This document shows positions 1 through 8,937 of a stretch of DNA of 64,000 nucleotides, piece after piece. The DNA comes from Streptomyces lucensis JCM 4490 (GTDB lineage: Bacteria > Actinomycetota > Actinomycetes > Streptomycetales > Streptomycetaceae): the NCBI RefSeq assembly GCF_014650035.1, contig NZ_BMUE01000011.1:62001-126000 (forward strand). Reading direction: 5' to 3'. The notes under the pieces are model-generated. The model was given only the letters and a program-made list of their open reading frames with translations. It ran no database searches and was not told the origin of the DNA. The stretch's first letter is position 1. Each line of letters opens with the position of its first letter. The position numbers and the translations under genes were made by a program.

Positions 1-900
1 GCACAGCGTCGCGAAGATCTCCTCGTCCGCGCGCTCGTGCTCCAGCACCTGCTGCAGCGTGCCCAGCAGCTCGTCGCCGCACAGCCCGGCCAGGGTCAGC
101 GCCCGCCAGGCGATGCGCAGCTCCACGCCGAGCGCGGCCTCGTCCGGGCCGTGGCCGCAGACGTCACCGATCATGGCGTGCACGGTGCCGTCGGGGGTGC
201 GGACGGCGTCGTAGAAGTCGCCGCCGAGCAGTGCCCGGGAGCGGCCGGGGCGGTAGCGGGCGGCGAACCGCAGCGAGGAGCCCTCCAGCAGCGGGGTGGG
301 CAGCAGGCCGCGCTCCAGGCGGCGGTTCTCCTGCGCGCGCAGCCTGCCCTCGGCGAGCCGGCGCTCGGCGGTGTCGGAGCGTTTCCGCTCCACCGCGTAC
401 CGGATGGCACGGCTGAGCAGCCGGCCGTCCAGCTCGTCCCGGAACAGGTAGTCCTGGGCGCCCACGCGCACGGCCTCGGCACCGCGCTCGGCGTCGGCGG
501 AGGCGGTCAGCGCGAGCACGGCGTGCCGCGGCGCGAGCCGCAGCACGTGCCTGAGCACGGCCAGCTCGTCGTCCGCGCCGGCGCCGCCCGGCGCCTGGAG
601 CGCGAGGTCCAGCAGGATGCAGTGGACGTCGTCGGTCAGCAGCCGCTCGGCCTCGGTGAGGTTGCGGGCTGTGCGGACGCGGATCGGCTTGCCGGACGCG
701 TCCAGCAGGTCGGGCACGATCGGCGAGGCGGCCGGGTCGTCCTCGATCAGCAGCAGGGTGAGAGTGGCGCCGGTGCCGCTCGTGGGCGTGGCGTCGCGGT
801 GGGCCTCTTCCTTGAGGGGACCGCCGACTGCGCCGGCGGCCTGCGCCTGACCACTCTCCACGGCCGGGATCGCTCTCTGCCGCGGTACGGGTACGGGCAT
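1..900 (-). CDS. Response regulator with PP2C (SpoIIE/RsbU-type) phosphatase output, 3' end cut by the window
   Basis: The 300 visible codons show a disordered leader (residues 1-45), a receiver domain (about 47-165) and the start of a PP2C/SpoIIE phosphatase domain. The receiver keeps its acidic pocket (E53-D54-D55), phosphoacceptor D98 in ILLDLAL and T132. The usual Lys of the DYLxK motif reads Arg (QDYLFRDEL). The phosphatase part shows GGDFYDA (227-233) and GDVCGHG (246-252), which carry metal-binding Asp residues. Such proteins usually dephosphorylate anti-anti-sigma STAS proteins in response to a histidine kinase; no partner kinase is visible here. The ATG at 900 was chosen because GGAAGGA lies just upstream. 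The C-terminus is missing only because the window starts inside the gene. Confidence 0.9.
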   Translation of the reverse strand, partial: MPVPVPRQRAIPAVESGQAQAAGAVGGPLKEEAHRDATPTSGTGATLTLLLIEDDPAASPIVPDLLDASGKPIRVRTARNLTEAERLLTDDVHCILLDLALQAPGGAGADDELAVLRHVLRLAPRHAVLALTASADAERGAEAVRVGAQDYLFRDELDGRLLSRAIRYAVERKRSDTAERRLAEGRLRAQENRRLERGLLPTPLLEGSSLRFAARYRPGRSRALLGGDFYDAVRTPDGTVHAMIGDVCGHGPDEAALGVELRIAWRALTLAGLCGDELLGTLQQVLEHERADEEIFATLC

Positions 901-1195
901 CGTCTTGGGTTCCTTCCCTCCCCCCGAGGGCACGGCGGTGTCGAGGGGTCTCGACCCACCGACGGGTGACCATAGCGGCTGCGACCGCCCCGATGGAATG
1001 GTGTGAGCCGCGTCGCTCACGCGCAGGACGCCGTCATATGCCGCGTATCGTCCCGCAGTTGGACAGGACGCCGGGGGCGAGGGGATGACGAAGCTCACGC
1101 GCGGCCCGGTCGGGCGCCGGTCGGGCGTGCGGTGGGTCACATGGCCTGCGTCACCGGGGAGATGGCCGGATGACGCCACCCGCCGGGAACTCCCG

Positions 1196-1340
1196 CGTCA
1201 CGCCTCGGGGCCGCCGGTCGGACTCCGTGGCGGGTTGTGCGTCACGCGTCCGGGCCGCCGGTCGGACTCCGTGGCGGGCCGTGCGTCACGCCTCCGGGCC
1301 GCCGACGTGGCCCCGCGGGGGGCCGGACCTCACGCGTCCG
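1196..1340. repeat. 44-bp tandem repeat at the 3' end of the NlpC/P60 gene
   Basis: Two good copies (1196-1239, 1240-1283), one degenerate copy (1284-1327) and a partial fourth that runs into the stop region of the NlpC/P60 gene. Each copy begins with CGTCACGCSTCSGGGC. The minus-strand reading of that start matches the last codons and stop of the gene, so the array looks like iterated duplication of the gene's own 3' end. The remainder of 901-1329 holds no gene that I can support. Confidence 0.8.
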
Positions 1341-2418
1341 GGCGTACGACACCCAGGATCGGCATCGTGCCGGCGCCCGCGACCGTCACCGTCCGCCCAG
1401 GACGCGGGGCGTGGATGATCGTGCCGTCGCCGACGTACATCGCGACATGGCTGGCGTCGTCGAAGTAGATGATGAGGTCGCCGGGGCGCATGTCCTTCAC
1501 GTCGACGTGCCTGAGCTGCTTCCACTGCTCCTGCGAGGTGCGCGGAATGGGGTGGCCGGCCGCCGCCCAGGCCTGGGAGGTCAGGCCCGAGCAGTCGAAG
1601 GCCTTGGGCCCCTCGGCGCCCCACACGTACGGCTTGCCGAGCTGGGTGGTGGCGAACCCCACGGCCTTCCTGCCCTGCGCGGAGGCCTTGCCGTCGACGT
1701 CCTTGAGGACGCCCGTGTCCAGCCAGGCGGTCTGGGCCTTGCGGGCGGCCTCCTTCTCCAGCTCGGCGAGCCGCTCCTTCTCCTTCTTCTCCAGCCGGGA
1801 CTCGAGTTTCTTCGCGGCGGAGATCTGCTGCTCGATCTTCTTCTTGGCGGCGGCCTTGGCCTTGCGGCCCGCCTCCAGCTTCTTCCACCGCGCCTCGGCG
1901 TCGTCGGCGTACTCCCGCAACTCCTTCTGGGTGCGGGTCGTCTCGCCGAGCAGCTGCTTCGTCGCCTTCTGTCCCTGCAGGATCCGGCCGGCGCCGTCCA
2001 GGACCTGTCCGGGGTCGTCGCTGAGCAGGAACTGGGCGGTGGGCGGTATGCCGCCGGTGCGGTACTGGTCCCGGGCCGCCGCTCCCGCCTGGTTCTTGAG
2101 CCTCTTCAGCTTCTGCTGCCCCGCGACGATCTTCTTCGCCAGCGCGACGATCTCGGCGGACTGCTTGTCCGCCTTCTCCTCGGCCGCGTTGTAGGCGTCG
2201 GTCGCCACGGCCGCGTCGTGGTACAGCTTGTCGAGCCGCTCGCGGACCTGCTCAAGGTCCTTACCGGGCGGGGGAGTCGCGGCGGCCGGTGAGCCGCTCG
2301 CCGTCGGGGCGGGCGTGGGTGCGGGGGCCGCGAACGCCGTGCCGGGCGCGGCGAGCGCGGTCACCGCGCAGACCACGGTCAGGGCTGCCGTCAGCAGGCC
2401 GCGCTTGGCCGTGGGCAT
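1330..2418 (-). CDS. Secreted NlpC/P60 (C40) peptidoglycan endopeptidase
   Basis: A 362-residue secreted cell-wall hydrolase. Residues 1-30 form a signal peptide (AFA-AP cleavage region), followed by a Pro/Ala linker and a long Lys/Glu/Ala coiled coil (about 55-235), then a C-terminal NlpC/P60 domain (about 247-362). The catalytic residues are visible: C276 in FDCSGL, H324 in SHVAMYVG and H336 in IIHAPR. The architecture matches RipA/CwlO-type enzymes, which cut between D-Glu and mDAP in peptide stems. The coiled coil probably provides autoinhibition or contact with an activator such as FtsEX; that is inferred from the family. The ATG at 2418 follows GGAAGAGGT. Its 3' end is embedded in a 44-bp tandem repeat. 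Confidence 0.93.
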   Translation of the reverse strand: MPTAKRGLLTAALTVVCAVTALAAPGTAFAAPAPTPAPTASGSPAAATPPPGKDLEQVRERLDKLYHDAAVATDAYNAAEEKADKQSAEIVALAKKIVAGQQKLKRLKNQAGAAARDQYRTGGIPPTAQFLLSDDPGQVLDGAGRILQGQKATKQLLGETTRTQKELREYADDAEARWKKLEAGRKAKAAAKKKIEQQISAAKKLESRLEKKEKERLAELEKEAARKAQTAWLDTGVLKDVDGKASAQGRKAVGFATTQLGKPYVWGAEGPKAFDCSGLTSQAWAAAGHPIPRTSQEQWKQLRHVDVKDMRPGDLIIYFDDASHVAMYVGDGTIIHAPRPGRTVTVAGAGTMPILGVVRPDA

Positions 2419-2613
2419 ACCTCTTCCCCCCCACCTGATTTACCGTCAGTAACTTAGGTCGTCCGAGGGATCGTGCCACGGCCGCGCGCAAAGCGACAGA
2501 GGTCGTCGGAAACCGGAATTACCCCGCCCGCCACCGAGTACGGCGATCTCCCCGCCGATGTGACGAACGACGCACGGAGATCGTTCCGTTCCGGCGACCA
2601 CGAAAGGGTGATG

Positions 2614-3426
2614 TCAGGACCGGGGCGCCAACGCCGTCCACGCCACCGTCACTTCGCCCTGGCGCCAGCGGGACGGGGAGTCGGTCACCGGCCAGTCGGC
2701 CCTCAGGTCCCGCACCGCGCGCAGCCAGCGCTGGCGGGCGCCGTAGGAGGCGTAGGGCGCGGCCGCGGCCCAGGCTCGGTCGAAGTCGCGCAGGAAGGCG
2801 TGCACGGGCTCGCCGGGGACGTTGCGGTGGATCAGCGCCTTCGGCAGGCGTTCGGCGAGGTCGGACGGTTGGTCCAGGGAGCCGAGCCGGGTGGCGAAGG
2901 TGACGGTGCGCGGGCCCTCGGGACCGAGCGCCACCCACACGTGCCGCCGCCCGATCTCGTCGCACGTGCCCTCGACCAGCAGCCCGCCGCGCGACACGCC
3001 GGCGGCCGGGGCGAGGCGCGCGCACAGCCGCTCCCACACGGCGGCGACCTGGGCCTCGTCGTACTGCCGCAGCACGTTGGCGGCCCGGATGAGCAGCGGG
3101 CGGCCCGGGACCGGTATCTCGAAGCCGCCGTGCCGGAAGGCCAGCCCCTCCCGCTCGTACGGCCTCGCCGCCGCCACCCGCTCCGGTTCGATCTCGATGC
3201 CGACCACGCGCGTGCGGGGGGCGGCGGTCCGCAGCCGGCCGAGCAGCTCGACGGCGGTCCAGGGGGCGGCGCCGTAGCCGAGGTCGATCGCCACCGGGTC
3301 CTCGGCACGCCGCAGTTCCGCGCCGTGCACGGCCGCGATCCAGCGGTCCATGCGGCGCAGCCGGTTGGGGTTGGTCGTCCCGCGCGTCACCGTTCCCACG
3401 GGGCGGGTCGTCGCGCGGGCTGTCAT
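2614..3426 (-). CDS. Class I SAM-dependent methyltransferase-like protein
   Basis: A 270-residue cytosolic protein with a Rossmann-type SAM-binding start: AIDLGYGAAPW (about residues 45-55) reads as motif I, and VVGIEIEPERV (about 73-83) as motif II with the acidic residue that binds the SAM ribose. The region around EGTCDEIGRRHVWV fits the middle of the fold. No substrate-specificity motif is recognisable, so the substrate is unknown. It lies divergent from mshA, which begins about 300 bp away on the other strand; as I recall, homologues keep this position beside mshA in Streptomyces. A role in mycothiol metabolism would be speculation. Confidence 0.75.
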   Translation of the reverse strand: MTARATTRPVGTVTRGTTNPNRLRRMDRWIAAVHGAELRRAEDPVAIDLGYGAAPWTAVELLGRLRTAAPRTRVVGIEIEPERVAAARPYEREGLAFRHGGFEIPVPGRPLLIRAANVLRQYDEAQVAAVWERLCARLAPAAGVSRGGLLVEGTCDEIGRRHVWVALGPEGPRTVTFATRLGSLDQPSDLAERLPKALIHRNVPGEPVHAFLRDFDRAWAAAAPYASYGARQRWLRAVRDLRADWPVTDSPSRWRQGEVTVAWTALAPRS

Positions 3427-3722
3427 GCGTACGAGGGTAGGCGGCCCGCAGGTGGGGCAGGGCGGGCCGCCCGGTGCGGGCGGAGGCCGGCGCCGGCGGG
3501 TGCGCCGTGCTCCTGACGGGGTACACGAGCCGGGGCCGGGGGATGCGCCCGGCCGGCACGACGGCGGCGGACGACCGTATCGAACCTTTGAGCGAGTGAC
3601 CGTAATGATTGGGCAAAGAAGCCCGCAGGGGAATGGCGGCCGCCCTCGTCGCTGTTGATCCCCCTTGGAGGGCGCGGTGGGGGTCCTCCGGCAGGCCTGC
3701 CCGCAACAAGGAGGAACGCCAG

Positions 3723-5060
3723 GTGAGCCAGTACGTCAGCAGGCTCGGGCGACGCTCCCCGTCGGCCGCCCCCCGGCTCCGGCTGCACCGCAGGCCCCGC
3801 CGGATCGCCATGCTCTCCGTGCACACCTCCCCGCTCCACCAGCCCGGCACCGGCGACGCCGGCGGCATGAACGTCTACATCGTGGAGCTGGCCCAGCGGC
3901 TCGCCGCGATCAACATCGAGGTCGAGATCTTCACCCGGGCCACGGCGGGCGGCCTGCCGCCCACGGTCCAGCTGGCCCCCGGCGTCCTCGTCCGGCACGT
4001 CGACGCGGGCCCGTACGAGGGCCTCGCCAAGGAGGACCTCCCCGCACAGCTGTGCGCCTTCACACACGGCGTGATGCAGGCGTGGGCCGGCCACCGTCCC
4101 GGCCACTACGACCTCGTGCACTCCCACTACTGGCTCTCCGGCCACGTCGGCTGGCTCGCCGCCCAGCGCTGGGGCGTCCCCCTCGTGCACGCCATGCACA
4201 CCATGGCCAAGGTCAAGAACGCCAACCTGGCCGACGGCGACACCCCCGAGCCCGCCGCCCGCGTCATCGGTGAGACCCAGATCGTGGCCGCCGCCGACCG
4301 GCTCATCGCCAACACGGCCGAGGAGGCCGACGAACTCGTCCGGCACTACGCGGCCGACCCCGCCGGCGTCGCCGTCGTCCACCCCGGCGTGAACCTCGAC
4401 CGCTTCCGCCCCGCCGACGGCCGCGCGGCCGCCCGCGCCCGCCTCGGCCTCCCGCAGGACGCCCTGATCCCCTTGTTCGCCGGCCGCATACAGCCTCTGA
4501 AGGCCCCGGACATCCTCCTGCGCGCGGTGGCGGCCCTGCTCGACGAGCGCCCCGACCTGCGCTCGCGCATCCTCGTCCCCGTCGTCGGCGGCCCCAGCGG
4601 CAGCGGGCTCGCCAAGCCGGAAGGGCTGCAGAAACTCGCCGCCCGGCTCGGTGTCGCGGACGTCGTGCGGTTCCGGCCGCCGGTCGGCCAGGAGCAGCTC
4701 GCGGACTGGTTCCGGGCCGCGTCCGTGCTCGTCATGCCGTCCTACAGCGAGTCGTTCGGCCTGGTCGCCATAGAGGCGCAGGCCGCCGGTACCCCGGTCC
4801 TCGCGGCCTCCGTCGGCGGCCTCCCGGTGGCCGTGCGCGACGGCCACACCGGCTTCCTCGTCGACGGCCACGACCCGGCCGACTACGCGCGCGTGCTGCG
4901 CCGGTTCGCCGACGAACCGTCCCTCGCCGCGCGCATGGGCCGGGCCGCCGCCCGGCACGCCCAGTCCTTCGGCTGGGACACCGCGGCCGCCGCCACCGCC
5001 GACGTCTACACGGCCGCGACGCAGTCCCACCGCCGTCGCGTACGCTCCCACCATGGGTGA
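3723..5060 (+). CDS. mshA: D-inositol-3-phosphate glycosyltransferase MshA (mycothiol biosynthesis)
   Basis: A GT4, GT-B-fold glycosyltransferase that moves GlcNAc from UDP-GlcNAc to 1L-myo-inositol 1-phosphate, the first step of mycothiol synthesis. The N-terminal domain shows HTSPLHQPGTGDAGGMNVY (residues 34-52), the acceptor and phosphate loop typical of MshA. The C-terminal domain shows FAGRIQPLKAP, VGGPSGSG and the E(x7)E motif within SYSESFGLVAIEAQ. The GTG at 3723 (445 aa) is preferred because AAGGAGG sits about 8 bases upstream; the frame stays open upstream to 3609 without a good ribosome site. Its 3' end overlaps the next gene by 8 bp, so the two are probably co-translated. Confidence 0.96.
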   Translation: MSQYVSRLGRRSPSAAPRLRLHRRPRRIAMLSVHTSPLHQPGTGDAGGMNVYIVELAQRLAAINIEVEIFTRATAGGLPPTVQLAPGVLVRHVDAGPYEGLAKEDLPAQLCAFTHGVMQAWAGHRPGHYDLVHSHYWLSGHVGWLAAQRWGVPLVHAMHTMAKVKNANLADGDTPEPAARVIGETQIVAAADRLIANTAEEADELVRHYAADPAGVAVVHPGVNLDRFRPADGRAAARARLGLPQDALIPLFAGRIQPLKAPDILLRAVAALLDERPDLRSRILVPVVGGPSGSGLAKPEGLQKLAARLGVADVVRFRPPVGQEQLADWFRAASVLVMPSYSESFGLVAIEAQAAGTPVLAASVGGLPVAVRDGHTGFLVDGHDPADYARVLRRFADEPSLAARMGRAAARHAQSFGWDTAAAATADVYTAATQSHRRRVRSHHG

Positions 5061-5553
5061 TGTCGAGAAGGCCGGGCAGGTCCTGGAGGACGTCCTGAAG
5101 GACGCCGAACTGGAGTGGGAGAGCCCCGAGCCCGGCAACTACGTGGTCAGGCTGCCCGGTACCCGCAAGCTCTCCACGACGGTCTCCTTCCTGATCGGCC
5201 GCCACTCCCTCTCCCTGAACGCGTTCGTCATCCGCCACCCCGACGAGAACGAGGCGGGCGTCCATCGCTGGCTGCTTGAGCGCAACCTCAAGCTGTACGG
5301 CGTGAGTTACGGCGTCGACCGCCTCGGCGACGTCTACGTCACCGCGCGACTCCCGCTCGCCTCCGTCACCCCCGACGGCATCGACCGCCTCCTCGGCCAG
5401 GTCCTGGAAGCGGCCGACGGCGCCTTCAACACCCTGCTGGAACTGGGCTTCGCGTCCTCGATCCGCAAGGAGTACGCCTGGCGGGTCTCCCGCGGCGAGT
5501 CCACGCGCAACCTGGAGGCCTTCCAGCGCCTGATCGACCGCCCGGCGGACTGA
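5053..5553 (+). CDS. YbjN-domain protein
   Basis: A 166-residue soluble protein. The pattern (an N-terminal helix, then beta strands ELEWESPEPGNYVVRLPG and KLSTTVSFLIG, then helical segments with LERNLKLYG and YGVDRLGDVYVTARLPL) fits the YbjN fold, which resembles type III secretion chaperones. No catalytic residues are expected. It overlaps the end of mshA (ATG at 5053, mshA stop at 5058-5060), so it is translationally coupled to it. This arrangement is conserved beside mshA in actinomycetes as far as I recall. The biochemical role is unknown. Confidence 0.85.
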   Translation: MGDVEKAGQVLEDVLKDAELEWESPEPGNYVVRLPGTRKLSTTVSFLIGRHSLSLNAFVIRHPDENEAGVHRWLLERNLKLYGVSYGVDRLGDVYVTARLPLASVTPDGIDRLLGQVLEAADGAFNTLLELGFASSIRKEYAWRVSRGESTRNLEAFQRLIDRPAD

Positions 5554-5609
5554 CCGCGCCGCCGGGGCCGCGCCGCCGGAGCCGCGGCGCCGCGCGGTCG
5601 CCACGGAGT

Positions 5610-6404
5610 TCAGCGGGCGCCGCGGTACCGGCCCGGGGTGATCCCGACCAGCTTCTTGAAGTGCCGGGTGAGATGCGCCTGGTCGTAGAAGCCGGCCACC
5701 GGGGCCACCTCGCCCGGCGGCAGTCCGTCCAGCAGCAGCCGGCGGGCCCGGCCGACCCTGCGGGATGTCAGGTACTGGTGCGGGGCGATGCCGTACGCGC
5801 CGCTGAACGCCCGCACCAGGTGGGCGGGATGGGCCAGCAGCAGCCGCGCGGCCTCCTCCAGCGAAACGCCCTCGACGACCCGTGCGTCCAGCAACTCCCG
5901 CAGCTCGCGGGCGAGAACCGGGTCCCGGTGCGGCGGGGGCGCCGTCACCCGGTGCCGCAGGTGGTCCCGCAGCCGTTCCCCGACGAGGGTCAGCCGGCTC
6001 TCCGCCTCCAGCTCGTCGCCGGGCCGGGCGAGGGCGGAGTGCAGTTGCCCGACCCGCCGCCGCAGCACCGGGTCGCGCAGGTCGGGCCCGTCCACGGCCG
6101 CCCCGATCAGCTCCTCGCCCAGGCGGCTGCTGTCCAGGTACACCACGCGCTTGCGGAAGCCGTCCGGGGTGGCGGGGGAGCCGTTGTGCGGGACGTGCGG
6201 CGGCAGCAGCGAGACGGTGTCGTGCGGGGTGCCGTGCTCGTGCCGTTCCAGGTCGTACCGGACCGCGCCGTCGTCCACGATGAGCAGCGTCCAGGCGTCG
6301 TGGACGTGCATCGGATAGGCGTACCCGGTGAAGTGGGCGTGGAAGACCTCGGTGACGCCCGGGACACGGGGGCGCCACGCGGTGACTTCCTGCCGGACGG
6401 CCAT
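5610..6404 (-). CDS. AraC-family transcriptional regulator
   Basis: A 264-residue regulator with an N-terminal cupin-like sensing domain (about residues 1-150, including HVHDAWTLLIVDDG and LLPPHVPHNG) and a C-terminal double helix-turn-helix (about 165-264). The second helix-turn-helix and its signature are clear: GFYDQAHLTRHFKKLVG, ending ITPGRYR. It is transcribed divergently from the DUF2000 gene (start 6454) with only about 50 bp between the starts, so that neighbour is a likely target. The start is set at the ATG at 6404, because the cupin homology begins just after it. No Shine-Dalgarno is evident, so the message may be leaderless. Confidence 0.9.
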   Translation of the reverse strand: MAVRQEVTAWRPRVPGVTEVFHAHFTGYAYPMHVHDAWTLLIVDDGAVRYDLERHEHGTPHDTVSLLPPHVPHNGSPATPDGFRKRVVYLDSSRLGEELIGAAVDGPDLRDPVLRRRVGQLHSALARPGDELEAESRLTLVGERLRDHLRHRVTAPPPHRDPVLARELRELLDARVVEGVSLEEAARLLLAHPAHLVRAFSGAYGIAPHQYLTSRRVGRARRLLLDGLPPGEVAPVAGFYDQAHLTRHFKKLVGITPGRYRGAR

Positions 6405-6453
6405 GCAAAGAACGTACAAGACCGGACCGTACGGCGATCGGCAGTCTCGTCCC

Positions 6454-6879
6454 ATGAGCGATGGACCGATCCGATTCGACACGAAGATCGCCGTGCTGCT
6501 GCGCGAGGACCTGGAGGTCTGGCAGCGCCTGAACGTCACCGCGTTCCTGGTCAGCGGCCTGGGCACGACGGCCACCGAGGTGATCGGGGAGCCGTACGAG
6601 GACGCCGACGAGGTGCCGTACCTGCCGATGTTCCGGCAGCCGGTGCTGGTCTTCGAGGGCACGAAGGAGACCCTCGCGGCGGCGCACGCCAGGGCGCTGG
6701 CCCGCGCCCTGCCCCGGGCGGTGTTCACGGCCGACCTGTTCTCGACCGGCAACGACCGCGACAACCGCGCGGCGGTCCGCGCCGTGCCCACCGCGCAGCT
6801 GGACCTGGTGGGGCTGGCCGTGTACGGCCCGCGCGGCGGGGTGGACAAGGTGCTGAAGGGGGCGCGGATGCATCCCTGA
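6454..6879 (+). CDS. DUF2000 family protein
   Basis: A 141-residue cytosolic protein. The N-terminal KIAVLLREDLEVWQRLNVTAFL and the central VPYLPMFRQPVLVFEG match the DUF2000 family, whose fold resembles peptidyl-tRNA hydrolase 2 but whose activity is undescribed. It is divergent from, and so plausibly controlled by, the adjacent AraC regulator. The start is the ATG at 6454 in the context CCCATGAGCG. The ribosome site is weak; both divergent genes may have leaderless messages. Confidence 0.82.
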   Translation: MSDGPIRFDTKIAVLLREDLEVWQRLNVTAFLVSGLGTTATEVIGEPYEDADEVPYLPMFRQPVLVFEGTKETLAAAHARALARALPRAVFTADLFSTGNDRDNRAAVRAVPTAQLDLVGLAVYGPRGGVDKVLKGARMHP

Positions 6880-6910
6880 CGCGCGGACGCACCCCGGGCG
6901 CCCCTCTTCT

Positions 6911-6972
6911 CAGCCCATCCGGTGCCGCCACAGCCCATCCGGTTGCCGGCTCAGCCCATCCGGTTGCCGGCT
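6911..6972. repeat. 20-21 bp tandem repeat ending at a stop codon
   Basis: Three copies of CAGCCCATCCGGTTGCCGGCT (6911-6930 slightly diverged; 6931-6951 and 6952-6972 identical). The unit runs directly into the minus-strand stop codon of the AhpD-like gene (TCAGCC at 6972). The repeated CTCAGCC therefore looks like a duplicated stop region. Confidence 0.9.
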
Positions 6973-7445
6973 CAGCCGAACATGCCGGGCACGTAGTCAC
7001 CGGCCGGCTGCTGGTTGATGACGTTGACGCGGTTGTAGGCGTTGATCAGCGCGATGATGCCGATCAGGGCGCCGAGCTGCTCCTCGTCGTAGTGCTTGGC
7101 CGCGTTCGCCCAGGCCTCGTCCGTGACCCCGCCCGCCGCGTCGGCGATCCGGGTGGCCTGCTCGGCCAGCTCCAGGGCGGCACGCTCGGCCTCGGTGAAC
7201 ACCGTGGCCTCCCGCCAGGTCGCGACCAGGTGCAGCCGCGTGGCGCTCTCGCCGGCGGCGGTGGCGTCCTTGGTGTGCATGTCGGCGCAGAACGCGCACC
7301 CGTTGATCTGGCTGGCACGGATCTTCACGAGTTCCTGCGTGGCGGCCGGCAGCGAGGAGTCCGCGATCGCCTTCCCCGCCGCGTTGAAGTGCTTGATGAG
7401 CGAGCCGGCGACGGGATTGGCGAAGAGGTTCAGCCGAGCTTCCAT
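6972..7445 (-). CDS. AhpD-like carboxymuconolactone decarboxylase family protein
   Basis: A 157-residue protein of the AhpD/CMD fold. It has the redox motif C-x2-C followed by His (NGCAFCADMH, about residues 49-58), in the EL(V)KIRASQINGC context typical of peroxidase-like AhpD proteins. Members are alkylhydroperoxidase partners or detoxifying reductases that work as all-helical oligomers. The ATG at 7445 follows an AGGGAGCAC ribosome site. The stop lies at the edge of a 21-bp tandem repeat. The MFS gene upstream on the same strand could be co-transcribed, but a 134-bp gap makes this uncertain. Confidence 0.9.
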   Translation of the reverse strand: MEARLNLFANPVAGSLIKHFNAAGKAIADSSLPAATQELVKIRASQINGCAFCADMHTKDATAAGESATRLHLVATWREATVFTEAERAALELAEQATRIADAAGGVTDEAWANAAKHYDEEQLGALIGIIALINAYNRVNVINQQPAGDYVPGMFG

Positions 7446-7579
7446 GGTGTGCTCCCTGTGTGGTTGCCGCTGCTTACACCTCTGTGACGGACCGGCCCGA
7501 CGGGATGTGACACGGCCGGACGTGACGCGCGTCACCCCCCCCGTGTGCGGGCCGCCCGGCCGCCTCGCCGGGTGATGCC

Positions 7580-8860
7580 TCAGGCGGTGCTGACCTCGGG
7601 CTCGGCGCCGGTCTTCACCGCGTCCGGGTCCGGGTCCGGGGCCGCGTCCGCGGCCGGGCGCTCCGGGGGCAGCCGGCGCATGAGCAGCGCGTAACCGGCA
7701 CCGGCCACCGTGCCCACCGCCGCGCACATCGCCCAGAGCCACTGCGCTCCCAAGCGGTCGATGACCGCGCCGGACATGAGCGGTGCGATCAGGGCGGCGA
7801 CGGACCAGGACAGGGTGTACACGCCCTGGTAGCGCCCGCGGCCGTGGGCCGGGGACAGGCGCACGACGAGGCCGGTCTGGATCGGGGCGTTGACGATCTC
7901 GGCGAGCGTCCACACGCACACGGTGACCATGAACACGCCCACCGAGCCGGCGAAGGCGGTGAGCCCGAAGCCGTACCCGGCCAGGAGCGAGGAGGCGACG
8001 AGCAGCGTGCGCGGGTCGCGGTGCTCGATGAACCGGGTGACGGGAATCTGCAGGGCGACGATCAGGACGCCGTTGACCGCGACGGCCAGCCCGTAGTCGG
8101 CGGGGGAGAAGCCGGCCCGGCCCATGGCCACCGGCAGTCCCACGAAGCCCTGCTGGAAGATCAGGGCGACCAGGAACGAGAGACCGACGACCGCCATGTA
8201 CCGCCCGTCCCGCAGCACGGTGCCGAGACTGACCGGGTCGTCCGCCTCCCTGGCGCCGGCGGCCGCCGGCCGGGACTCGGGGATCTTCAGGAAGACGACG
8301 AGCGCGCAGGCCAGCGTCATCCCGGCCTCGATCAGGAACCCGGCGAGATAGCTGTACTCGGCGATGAACCCGGCGGCCGCGGAGGAGACGGCGAACCCCA
8401 GGTTGATGGCCCAGTAGTTGAGGGAGAAGGCGCGGACGCGGTCCTCGGGCCGGACGATGTCGGCCATCATCGCCTGCACGGCGGGCCGGGAGGCGTTGGA
8501 GGTCATGCCGACGAGGAAGGCGACCCCGGCGATGGCCACCGGGTCCGTCATGAAGCCGAGCAGCGCCACGGAGGCGGCGGTGGCGGTCTGGGCGACGAGG
8601 AGGGTCGGCCGCCTTCCCAGCCGGTCGGCCATCACGCCGCCGCCCAGCGAGGAGACGACCCCGCCGAGGCCGTGCAGCGAGGCGACGAGACCGGCGTACG
8701 AGGCCGAGTAGCCGCGCTCGACGGTCAGGTAGAGGGCCATGAAGGTGGCCACGAACGCGCCGAGCCGGTTGACGAGGGTGCTGGTCCACAGCCACCAGAA
8801 CTCGCGGGGGAGCCCGGAGACGGTTTCCCGGGCGGCGCGTCTCACAGTGGCTGGTGACAT
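7580..8860 (-). CDS. MFS transporter (DHA1-like exporter)
   Basis: A 426-residue integral membrane protein with about 12 hydrophobic segments and a central charged loop near residues 190-205. The MFS motif A is present between TM2 and TM3 as GGGVMADRLGRRP. The sequence resembles drug-exporter-type MFS proteins, but no substrate can be read from it. The ATG at 8860 follows GGGGGATC. The region just upstream contains an inverted repeat that could bind a regulator. The C-terminus is a short Pro/Asp-rich tail. Confidence 0.92.
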   Translation of the reverse strand: MSPATVRRAARETVSGLPREFWWLWTSTLVNRLGAFVATFMALYLTVERGYSASYAGLVASLHGLGGVVSSLGGGVMADRLGRRPTLLVAQTATAASVALLGFMTDPVAIAGVAFLVGMTSNASRPAVQAMMADIVRPEDRVRAFSLNYWAINLGFAVSSAAAGFIAEYSYLAGFLIEAGMTLACALVVFLKIPESRPAAAGAREADDPVSLGTVLRDGRYMAVVGLSFLVALIFQQGFVGLPVAMGRAGFSPADYGLAVAVNGVLIVALQIPVTRFIEHRDPRTLLVASSLLAGYGFGLTAFAGSVGVFMVTVCVWTLAEIVNAPIQTGLVVRLSPAHGRGRYQGVYTLSWSVAALIAPLMSGAVIDRLGAQWLWAMCAAVGTVAGAGYALLMRRLPPERPAADAAPDPDPDAVKTGAEPEVSTA

Positions 8861-8878
8861 CGGTGATCCCCCGCGGTG

Positions 8879-8909
8879 GTAAGTGGCTCGGTCGGCGACC
8901 ACAACTTAC
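8879..8909. promoter_or_regulatory. Inverted repeat upstream of the MFS gene
   Basis: GTAAGT (8879-8884) and ACTTAC (8904-8909) form a perfect 6-bp inverted repeat, with an inner GGTCG/CGACC pair. It sits 19-49 bp before the MFS start, where an operator would be expected. This is inference only; no regulator is adjacent. Confidence 0.3.
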
Positions 8910-8937
8910 AAATGCGGGCCGCCCGGACGCCACTCAA

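Noticed and set aside
37..969. A 310-codon open frame on the plus strand over the response regulator
   Set aside because: It is the antisense shadow of the receiver/PP2C gene; no ribosome site and a low-complexity His/Gly/Arg composition typical of high-GC shadow frames.
2419..2613. A ydaO (c-di-AMP) riboswitch upstream of the NlpC/P60 gene
   Set aside because: Such riboswitches precede some Streptomyces cell-wall hydrolases, but I see none of the expected conserved segments in the 195-bp gap.
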